From: Clostridium polynesiense
GTDB lineage: Bacteria; Bacillota; Clostridia; Clostridiales; Clostridiaceae
Assembly: GCF_000820705.1 (NCBI RefSeq)
Contig: NZ_CCXI01000119.1
Location: forward strand, 1 to 40,475
Reading direction: 5' to 3'
DNA: 40,475 nt
The notes below the pieces were generated by a model that saw nothing but the letters and a program-made list of their open reading frames with translations, had not been told where the DNA came from and ran no database searches. This document shows positions 33,473-40,475 of the stretch, one piece after another. Within the stretch, counting starts at the first letter, position 1. Each line of letters begins with the position of its first letter. The position numbers and the translations under genes were made by a program.

Positions 33473-34015
33473 TTATAAAGGAAACAATGGAAGCTCCTCT
33501 AAGAAGATTATATCCTCTCTCTTTGCAGCATCTCCCTCTGCAAGGATAGCCGCTTTAGCTGCTACCTTAGCTCCTGCTTTTTCTACCAGTCTGGTTATGG
33601 CATCAAGAGACTCTCCTGTGGAGATAACATCGTCAATTAAAGCAACGGTTTTGCCCTTAATCATTTCTGCATCCTTGCCGTCTAAGCATAAAACCTGAGG
33701 TTTTTGAGTGGTTATGGAAACCACCTCATCTACAAGAGGTTCGTCCATATAAGGCTTTATACTTTTACGAGCAACTATATACTTAGATTTATTTAAAAGG
33801 CGGCTTATTTCGTTAACAAGAGGTATACCCTTTGCCTCTGCGGTAATAAGGTAATCCACCTCAGGTAATTTCTTAGCAAGCTCTCCTGCTGCTGCAGTAA
33901 CAAGCTCACAGTCTCCTAAGATTACAAAGCTCGCAATAGCCAGATTAGGAGCGATTTGTATGATTGGCAGTTCTCTTCTTAGTCCTGCTACATTTAATTT
34001 ATATGTATTATCCAT
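33473..34015 (-). CDS. Purine phosphoribosyltransferase (adenine-type PRT family)
   Basis: A 180-residue type I phosphoribosyltransferase. The PRPP-binding motif VALIDDVISTGES lies at 124-136, with ITAEAKGIPL (57-66) and ARKSIKPYMDEPL as in adenine-type enzymes. It salvages a free base with PRPP; the neighbouring NCS2 permease supports a purine. I choose the ATG at 34015, preceded by AAAGGGG; in-frame codons upstream to 34057 lack a ribosome binding site. It lies 19 nt after the permease gene in one operon. The exact base (adenine, xanthine or guanine) is not decided by sequence. Confidence 0.85.
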   Translation of the reverse strand: MDNTYKLNVAGLRRELPIIQIAPNLAIASFVILGDCELVTAAAGELAKKLPEVDYLITAEAKGIPLVNEISRLLNKSKYIVARKSIKPYMDEPLVDEVVSITTQKPQVLCLDGKDAEMIKGKTVALIDDVISTGESLDAITRLVEKAGAKVAAKAAILAEGDAAKREDIIFLEELPLFPL

Positions 34016-34034
34016 TATTTTTATCCCCTTTCTG

Positions 34035-35111
34035 TTATATACCAAGACCTGCAGCAAAAAGCAGCTTCAATGCTATACCGCAAACCATTCCTATGAAAGG
34101 ATCGGTGAAGGCTGTAACACCAATTGTCACACCGGCCACTATGTTATCTCCTGGATTTGCACCGGAAAAAGCGGCTGCGGCATTAGTAGGAACAGTAACC
34201 ACAGCACCAAGGATCAATAAAAATCCTGCTATAGATTGGCTTGGCACAAACTTACCTATCTTAGGAAGCATTCCTGTAAACAGTATTGCAGCCATAATTA
34301 CCATCATTATAATTCCTGAAGTAACAGCGTGAGGTGCACTGGCAGTGGCAGATATAATAGCTTCTACAGGAGCTCCTCCAAAAAGAGAGCTGGCAGCATC
34401 AGCAAGTCCTGAATAAATTGTAAGATGATCTATATTTTGTGAAGTACCTGCAATCCCTCCGGTTATAGAACCAAAAGCGATGTTAGCACCTATTGTTAAG
34501 CATGCAAGAGCTAATGCTCCTCTAAGAACAGAAAAGTTAAACATAGGTTTAATCATAGTAAGCTTGCCCATTTTCTCTTCAGGAATTATAGATGTTATTT
34601 CCTGATTGCAAAGCTTAGCAGCAGCACTGGAGACCACAAGGGAAATAACTATGGTATAAACCAAATTTTGTCCCATAAAGAAATAAACCACAACAGCAGT
34701 AGCAATGGACACCATACCTACCAGCTTATTTTCTTTTGTCATATCAAAGGCTACCTTTGCCAGCACTAATCCCACACCTGCCATCATAGCATTTAATACA
34801 ACATCTCCAGCAAAATCAACTATTAAAGTAAGTAATCCTCCTAAACCAAGGACTACCATAGCAATACCAGCAAAGAACACCATAGAAAGACGCTCGCGCA
34901 TACTTTTACCCATAGTTCCTGCCATTACTATTGTCTCAGCCTGGAAGGATATAGGAGCTACTGAACCAAGAGCAAAACAAGCAATAGCACCTATTATAAA
35001 CCCTAAAGCGGTAGGTACTGAAGCAAAGCCCATGGATATAGCTAAAAGACCTTGAGGAATACCGTTTAATACAACACCAATTGCAGCTAACAAATCCTGA
35101 AAAAATTCCAT
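34035..35111 (-). CDS. NCS2-type purine permease
   Basis: A 358-residue membrane protein with about ten to twelve helices. It has GIPQGLLAISMGFASVPTAL near the start, PISFQAETIVMAGTMGKSMR, and GGAPVEAIISATASAPHAVT in the second half, which is the NCS2 (nucleobase transporter) pattern. It is somewhat shorter than PbuG or PbuX. GGAGGAG lies 5 nt before the ATG at 35111; an earlier in-frame ATG at 35135 lacks one. Two inverted PurBox-like sites lie upstream (35203-35247), consistent with purine control. Confidence 0.85.
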   Translation of the reverse strand: MEFFQDLLAAIGVVLNGIPQGLLAISMGFASVPTALGFIIGAIACFALGSVAPISFQAETIVMAGTMGKSMRERLSMVFFAGIAMVVLGLGGLLTLIVDFAGDVVLNAMMAGVGLVLAKVAFDMTKENKLVGMVSIATAVVVYFFMGQNLVYTIVISLVVSSAAAKLCNQEITSIIPEEKMGKLTMIKPMFNFSVLRGALALACLTIGANIAFGSITGGIAGTSQNIDHLTIYSGLADAASSLFGGAPVEAIISATASAPHAVTSGIIMMVIMAAILFTGMLPKIGKFVPSQSIAGFLLILGAVVTVPTNAAAAFSGANPGDNIVAGVTIGVTAFTDPFIGMVCGIALKLLFAAGLGI

Positions 35112-35202
35112 AAAAACTCCTCCCTTGATAAACATAACTTATAGGAAAACCCCCGATGTTCATCAAAACATATTTTTAAACTTAAGATAATTGCGGTTCG
35201 AA

Positions 35203-35247
35203 CTTTACCGAACTATTTTCTAATTTTAACATTAATAATTCGGTTTT
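35203..35247. promoter_or_regulatory. Paired inverted PurBox-like sites (PurR control)
   Basis: TTTACCGAACTAT (35204-35216) and, inverted, ATAATTCGGTTTT (35235-35247, i.e. AAAACCGAATTAT) fit the Bacillus-type PurBox AWWWCCGAACWWT. Two facing boxes about 18 nt apart is the known PurR arrangement. They lie about 90 nt upstream of the purine permease start. No purine riboswitch fold is visible. Confidence 0.65.
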
Positions 35248-35316
35248 ACAAGGGTATTTACGGATATTTTTATAAGCTAGATTATGTAATGTTTGCTTTT
35301 TTAAGGACAAACAAGA

Positions 35317-35344
35317 GGACAACCAGGTGACTGGCACCTGACAA
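35317..35344 (+). repeat. Third copy of the GGTGACTGGCACC repeat
   Basis: Identical over 28 nt to 8453-8480, starting GGACAACCAGGTGACTGG. It abuts the beta-glucoside operon terminator at 35355. Confidence 0.75.
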
Positions 35345-35349
35345 GTGAC

Positions 35350-35388
35350 AAAAAGGAGCATCTATAGATTAAAAATCCATAGTGCTCC
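35350..35388 (-). terminator. Terminator of the beta-glucoside operon
   Basis: On the minus strand GGAGCACTAT and ATAGATGCTCC pair with a one-base bulge and are followed by TTTTT (35350-35354). It lies 46 nt after the GH1 stop. Confidence 0.8.
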
Positions 35389-35433
35389 TCTTATTCTATA
35401 TATTTTTATAACACGCAATAATATTTATAAGCC

Positions 35434-36924
<1,491 letters not shown>

Positions 36925-36927
36925 TTA

Positions 36928-38778
36928 TTATTTAATAGCTGCAAGCAGCTTATCTCCTGCCTTTACATCATTATTATTAGCAACGGTTAGTACATCTAAA
37001 TATTCATCACTATTTGTAACTATTATTGGGGTAACTACCGAAAGACCTTCGTCAATAATTCTGCTTCTGTTAAATTCTAATAATAAATCTCCTCTTTTAA
37101 AGGTATCCCCCACCTTTATCTTTTTAAAAAAGACATTCTGTTTTAAATTTACAGTTTCCAGACCTATGTGAATTAATAGTTCAATACCATCATTAGACTT
37201 TAATCCCATTGCATGACCAGTATCAATCAAAGCGGTAATAATACCGTCAAAAGGAGCGATTATTTTGTTGTCACAAGGATTTAAAGCAACTCCTTTACCT
37301 ACCATTTCTTTGGAAAAAGTATTATCATCAACCTTTTCAAGGGGAATTAATGAACCTGAAATAGGACTGGATATAATAAAATTACTTTCCTTATCTACTG
37401 ATGCTGATTTTTTATCCTCTAGTTTCTCTGATTCTTCTGAAACATCCTCAAAGCCAAAAACTAAAGTTAGTCCAAAAGCTAGTACGAAACTTACAGCTAC
37501 CCCTAAAAGAGCAATAATAAAGTTTCCAACACTTCCATCAGGATTAACGGTTACAGGTAATGCAGCAATCCCTGGTGCCACGAATCCAAAATATCTCATT
37601 CCAAGTGATAAAGCAACAGCACTGACAGCTCCCCCTGAAATCATCACTGCATAGAGTGGTTTTTTAAGCTTTAAGTTAACACCATATAATGCCGGTTCTG
37701 TAATACCCAAAAGAGCCGAAACTCCTGAAGAAATAGCTACATTTCTGAACTGCTTATTTTTTGTTTTTAAAGCTACAGCAAATACTGCTCCTGCCTGAGC
37801 AATATTAGAGAATAAGCTTACAGGAAAAAATCCATTATCATATCCATAGCTTGATAAGTTCTGTAAAAGCACAGGAAAATAAGCATAATGCATACCTGTC
37901 ATAATTATAAGGGGATATATTCCTCCCACTAAAATCCCTGCTATTAAGGGGAACTTATCAAATAAATAATTTGATGCTAGGGCAACATAGCTTCCCATAT
38001 AGGTTCCTATAGGACCTATAAAAGCAAGAACTATAGGCACAGTTATTGTAAGGGTAAGTAAAGGTGTAAACACCAGCCTTAAAGTTTTAGGAATAATCCT
38101 GTCAAGGTATTTATATACATAGCTCATTAACCATATTCCCAATATGATGGGAAGCACAGAAGAAGCATATGAAACAACGGGAATATGAAGAATATTAAGG
38201 AATTTCATAGGTGCTTCCATGGATAAAATACTTGGATACATCAGTATACCTGCTAAAGAAATTCCAATAAATTCATTCAACCTAAACCTTCTTGACGCAG
38301 AGGCAGCTAATAAAAATGGTAAGAAATAAAAGGCAGCATCAGAGATAATATTTAAAATAGTATAGGTATCCCCTGAACCTTCAATCCACTTTAAGGTAAC
38401 TAAAAGAGATAGAACTCCCTTCATAATACCTGCACCCACTATAGCGGGGATTATTGGGGTAAATATTTGGGCTATAGTATCCAATATATTATCCAAGACT
38501 CTACTCTTTTTGGGAGCCTCCACGCTTTTCTGAAAATTAAGCATAAGATCTAGTTCATTGAAAACATTATTAACATGATTTCCCAAAATAACTTGAAACT
38601 GTCCGCTTTTAAACTGTACACCGGCAACTCCTTCTACCTTTTCCAGTTTTGTAATATCAGCCTTTTCATTATCCTTAAGATATAATCTTACTCTGGTTAT
38701 ACAATGCAGCCCATCTGCTATATTTTCTCTTCCACCTGAAAATTCAATAATCTTTTCTGCTATACTTTTATAATTCAT
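36928..38778 (-). CDS. PTS beta-glucoside EIIBCA component
   Basis: A 616-residue fused permease that imports and phosphorylates aryl- or alkyl-beta-glucosides. EIIB (1-90) has phosphorylated C26 in LHCITRVRLYL. EIIC (about 100-450) has GLHYAYFPVLL-like MTGMHYAYFPVLLQN and GITEPALYGVN. EIIA (about 470-616) has the phosphorylated H537 in LLIHIGLETV, with H522 nearby. Domain order B-C-A is that of BglF/BglP. AAAGGAGG precedes the ATG. Expression must pass the RAT/terminator at 38797-38861. Confidence 0.95.
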   Translation of the reverse strand: MNYKSIAEKIIEFSGGRENIADGLHCITRVRLYLKDNEKADITKLEKVEGVAGVQFKSGQFQVILGNHVNNVFNELDLMLNFQKSVEAPKKSRVLDNILDTIAQIFTPIIPAIVGAGIMKGVLSLLVTLKWIEGSGDTYTILNIISDAAFYFLPFLLAASASRRFRLNEFIGISLAGILMYPSILSMEAPMKFLNILHIPVVSYASSVLPIILGIWLMSYVYKYLDRIIPKTLRLVFTPLLTLTITVPIVLAFIGPIGTYMGSYVALASNYLFDKFPLIAGILVGGIYPLIIMTGMHYAYFPVLLQNLSSYGYDNGFFPVSLFSNIAQAGAVFAVALKTKNKQFRNVAISSGVSALLGITEPALYGVNLKLKKPLYAVMISGGAVSAVALSLGMRYFGFVAPGIAALPVTVNPDGSVGNFIIALLGVAVSFVLAFGLTLVFGFEDVSEESEKLEDKKSASVDKESNFIISSPISGSLIPLEKVDDNTFSKEMVGKGVALNPCDNKIIAPFDGIITALIDTGHAMGLKSNDGIELLIHIGLETVNLKQNVFFKKIKVGDTFKRGDLLLEFNRSRIIDEGLSVVTPIIVTNSDEYLDVLTVANNNDVKAGDKLLAAIK

Positions 38779-38796
38779 TTTTTACCTCCTTTAAAT

Positions 38797-38861
38797 AAAA
38801 AAAACCTAAAAGTATCGCTAAACATAGCGTACATTTAGGTTAAGCCTTTTCAGTAACTCCC
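38797..38861 (-). promoter_or_regulatory. RAT antiterminator site and overlapping terminator between licT and the PTS gene
   Basis: The minus strand has GGGAGTTACTGAAAAGGC followed by TTAACC (38861-38838), a RAT-like sequence. It overlaps the left arm of a terminator: CCTAAATGTACGCTA pairs with TAGCGATACTTTTAGG and is followed by eight T. The first G of the RAT site is the last base of the licT stop codon. LicT binding would block the terminator and let transcription reach the PTS and GH1 genes. Confidence 0.82.
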
Positions 38862-39700
38862 TATTGCTTCATTCGTATTCTTGCAATATGTAATATTAAA
38901 TAGAACTTTTCATTATCAGAATAATACATGTTGTACTTTTCGCCCAAATAAGCATTTATTATTTTCACACATTCAAATTCCTCAGGATATTTTCTCTTTG
39001 CAATTGAATACAGCTCCTTCATATCCTCTTCAGGAACCTTTTCCATCCTAAGCTGCCTTATAACAAAATATCTCAGATGAGCCAAAAACCTAGCGTATCC
39101 AGGCATATTTTGATGTATCCATCCCTTAAAGTATTTTCTCACAATATCAAGCACTTCACTTAGTATTTTTGTAATCTCCATGGTTTCATGCAAATCTTCC
39201 TCATTCATTACAGCATTTACAAAATGCATAGCTATATAAACCACTTCAGATTCAGGCAACTGTATCTTTGTCTCCTTTAATACTAAATTAACAGCATTTC
39301 TTGCAGCCATATATTCTAAAGGATAAATATATTCTATCTCCTCCTGTAGCGGACTTTTAAAACTTCTTCCCTGCTGCTCTCTCTCTACAGCGCAGTTAAT
39401 ATGGTCTGCTATTGTAACCAATACCATAGGATTCAGCTTTTTCTTCAGAATCCCTTCAGCAGATTTTATTATATCCCCGGTAACATCTAAAACCTTTACA
39501 GGGATATCATTTAACATGTCTACTAATTTGTTTTGTTCCTTTACGGTCTTCGGATAAAACTTCTGTGTAACATTTTTTTCATCAACCTTGTCTCCTTTTT
39601 TCTTAGAAAACCCTACCCCCTTTCCTATTAAAATAATTTCTATTCCGGAATCATCTTTAGCCAGTACTATATTGTTATTATAAGGTATCACTATATTCAC
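38861..39700 (-). CDS. licT: BglG/LicT family transcriptional antiterminator
   Basis: A 279-residue RNA-binding antiterminator. Residues 1-57 are the CAT RNA-binding domain (NNNIVLAKDDSGIEIILIGK, then GVGFSKKKGDKVD). PRD1 has H100 (ADHINCA) and H159 (IAMHFVN); PRD2 has H208 (LAHLRYF) and H271 (LILHIARI). These match the four phosphorylated histidines of LicT in position. It controls the downstream beta-glucoside genes through the RAT site after its own stop, and its own transcript through the RAT site at 39760-39784. The start is GTG with GGGGGAGG upstream; an ATG 5 nt earlier is out of frame and meets a stop at once. Confidence 0.95.
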   Translation of the reverse strand: MNIVIPYNNNIVLAKDDSGIEIILIGKGVGFSKKKGDKVDEKNVTQKFYPKTVKEQNKLVDMLNDIPVKVLDVTGDIIKSAEGILKKKLNPMVLVTIADHINCAVEREQQGRSFKSPLQEEIEYIYPLEYMAARNAVNLVLKETKIQLPESEVVYIAMHFVNAVMNEEDLHETMEITKILSEVLDIVRKYFKGWIHQNMPGYARFLAHLRYFVIRQLRMEKVPEEDMKELYSIAKRKYPEEFECVKIINAYLGEKYNMYYSDNEKFYLILHIARIRMKQ

Positions 39701-39720
39701 GGCATCCTCCCCCTTACATG

Positions 39721-39784
39721 AAAAAAACCAAGAGATGTAATCATATCTTTACACCTCTTGGTAATGCCTTCAAAAGTTACACCC
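39721..39784 (-). promoter_or_regulatory. RAT site and overlapping terminator in the licT leader
   Basis: On the minus strand GGGTGTAACTTTTGAAGGC followed by ATTACC (39784-39760) resembles a RAT site. Its last bases form the start of a terminator: CCAAGAGGTGTAA (39761-39749) pairs with TTACATCTCTTGG (39740-39728), followed by seven T. Confidence 0.8.
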
Positions 39785-39801
39785 AAGACTATATTAATCT
39801 C

Positions 39802-39829
39802 ATTATAACTCTTGTTACAACTTTGTCAA
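39802..39829 (-). promoter_or_regulatory. Sigma-A promoter of the licT operon
   Basis: A consensus -35 TTGACA (39829-39824) and -10 TATAAT (39807-39802) are spaced by 16 nt on the minus strand. Transcription would start just before the RAT/terminator leader. Confidence 0.9.
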
Positions 39830-39927
39830 CACTATAATGCTAAATTTTCTAAATATTTGTAACTTTATATGTTATTTTGTCTTTTTTTTACAAAATATAG
39901 TTAAAACCTTTTACTTTTACTAGAGCG

Positions 39928-39955
39928 AAAAGGCCCAGGAAAATATCCTGAGCCT
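39928..39955 (-). terminator. Terminator after the wall-anchored protein fragment
   Basis: On the minus strand AGGCTCAGGA (39955-39946) pairs with TCCTGGGCCT (39940-39931) with one G-U, followed by a T run. Confidence 0.8.
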
Positions 39956-39969
39956 CATTTATTATGATA

Positions 39970-40216
39970 TCATTTATTATATTTTTTCATTCTATAACCT
40001 AAAACACAAACTCCGGCTAAGCTTAAAACAGCAGTTAATATAATAAGGTTCATATTACTGTTATCACCGGTATCAGGGTTTTCAGCATTTTCCCCAACAT
40101 TACTGCCGGAAGGGACTTTTACAGAAGCTTCAGGTTTAGCAGGGTTATTAGGAGTTTCCGGTGTAACCGGTTTCTCCGGAGTTCCTGGCTTTGCAGGAGC
40201 TTCAGAGAACGTCCAT
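39970..40216 (-). pseudogene. C-terminal fragment of a sortase-anchored surface protein
   Basis: The fragment starts near SWTFSEAPAKPG, has a proline- and lysine-rich wall-spanning stretch (PEKPVTPETPNNPAKPEA), then a sorting signal: NPDTGD, a hydrophobic helix (NLIILTAVLSLAGVCVLGY) and a basic tail RMKKYNK. NPDTG is a plausible variant of LPXTG for a clostridial sortase. No N-terminal domain, signal peptide or ribosome binding site is present. The open frame can be extended to a TTG at 40242, but that looks accidental. It probably lost its 5' part when the neighbouring IS200-type element arrived. Confidence 0.75.
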
Positions 40217-40258
40217 GAATTTGTGTAAATAATTATAAACAAGATATATAGAATTGGA

Positions 40259-40293
40259 AATTACTACAGAGAGCAAGCTCTGTAGTAATTTTT
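40259..40293 (+). terminator. Hairpin with T tract beside the IS left end
   Basis: AATTACTACAGAG (40259-40271) pairs perfectly with its complement (40278-40290), followed by TTT. It lies at the boundary of the surface-protein fragment and the IS element and could insulate the element from outside transcription. Confidence 0.65.
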
Positions 40294-40306
40294 ATTGTTG
40301 TAGAAT

Positions 40307-40475
40307 ACCACCTGCTATGCGGGTGGTTCAAAAAAGCTTTCAGCGGTGAGTAGAAAAAAAGAAAACCTCCGATATAAAATAGAATTAGGTTTGCCGACCA
40401 AAACTAGATTATACGGAGGTGTGTCCTGATGGACAATAGTAGTTTAGCACACAGCAAATATGATTGTAAATATCA
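40307..40475 (+). mobile_element. IS200/IS605-type element, left end (runs off the window)
   Basis: The left-end hairpin ACCACCTGCTATGCGGGTGGT (40307-40327) shares the GCTATGC centre with the hairpin of the relic at 28796-28814. A long leader stem then pairs ACCTCCG (40365-40371) with CGGAGGT (40414-40420), extended by TATAA/TTATA, so it hides the ribosome binding site of tnpA, as described for IS200. tnpA starts at 40429. Confidence 0.82.
40429..40475 (+). CDS. tnpA: IS200-type transposase TnpA (start only)
   Basis: The first 15 codons read MDNSSLAHSKYDCKYH, the typical opening of IS200-family Y1 transposases (compare SLAHTKW and KYHVVFAPKYRR in the relic at 28703). The window ends before the HUH motif. 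CGGAGG lies 9 nt before the ATG but is buried in the leader hairpin. Confidence 0.85.
   Translation, partial: MDNSSLAHSKYDCKY

Noticed and set aside
35136-35300. Purine riboswitch before the NCS2 permease
   Set aside because: The conserved purine aptamer core is absent; paired PurBox-like sites explain the control better.
40217-40242. TTG at 40242 as the start of a 90-residue anchored protein
   Set aside because: No ribosome binding site or signal peptide, and the stretch resembles promoter-like AT-rich DNA; the fragment is better seen as 5'-truncated.

Overview
The window reads as a chromosomal stretch of a low-GC Gram-positive anaerobe, most likely Clostridium or a close relative. The grounds are the very AT-rich sequence, strong AGGAGG-type ribosome binding sites, frequent 4-11 nt gene overlaps, short tandem chromate transporters, a THF riboswitch ahead of folT, PurBox-like sites ahead of a purine permease, and LicT-type antitermination. 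I saw no rRNA, tRNA or convincing CRISPR array.

Layout. 1-2.1 kb: a pair of half-size chromate transporters and galE. 2.1-10.7 kb, minus strand: a Gfo/Idh oxidoreductase, an ABC exporter (ATPase plus permease), an 876-residue cytosolic transglutaminase-like protein, cutC and an M17 aminopeptidase. 11.0-11.8 kb: a deletion scar joining the 3' end of a glycosidase-like gene (minus) to a P-loop kinase gene that has lost its start (plus). 11.9-15.9 kb: an alpha-glucoside (maltose-type) PTS operon, namely EIICB, a GH4 6-phospho-alpha-glucosidase and a divergent RpiR regulator. 16-19.7 kb: small genes and relics (PH-like membrane protein, VOC pseudogene and intact VOC relative, GNAT, kinase fragment, frameshifted alpha/beta hydrolase).

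19.75-25.5 kb, minus strand: a tightly coupled set consisting of nanE, lactose/cellobiose-family PTS EIIC, HAD phosphatase, EIIA, EIIB and a DUF4127 protein, with an RpiR regulator at the end. The logic is uptake and phosphorylation of an amino sugar or its glycoside, release by an unknown step, then ManNAc-6-P to GlcNAc-6-P epimerisation. This is my best candidate for an undescribed pathway. 25.75-28.2 kb: a leader with an intrinsic terminator, an NhaC-like transporter and a signal-less class A beta-lactamase-like protein. 28.2-29.7 kb: a decayed IS200/IS605 element and a frameshifted secreted protein. 29.7-32.1 kb: PPC/DUF296 protein, folC and folT under a THF riboswitch. 32.2-35.2 kb: relics, a frameshifted membrane-anchored XRE regulator, and a purine phosphoribosyltransferase plus NCS2 permease under paired PurBox-like sites. 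35.4-39.8 kb: a beta-glucoside operon (licT, EIIBCA PTS, GH1 6-phospho-beta-glucosidase) with two RAT/terminator switches. The right edge holds a 5'-truncated cell-wall-anchored protein and the start of an IS200-type element.

Two repeat families cut across these modules. One is a GC-rich palindrome with an ACCCCTGGGGT core. It occurs at five gene ends in the first 20 kb, four of them between convergent genes, and looks like a dispersed bidirectional terminator. The other has a GGTGACTGGCACC core and occurs three times; one copy supplies the last codons and stop of cutC. Broken reading frames are unusually common (about eight), so gene decay and base-call error both need to be considered.
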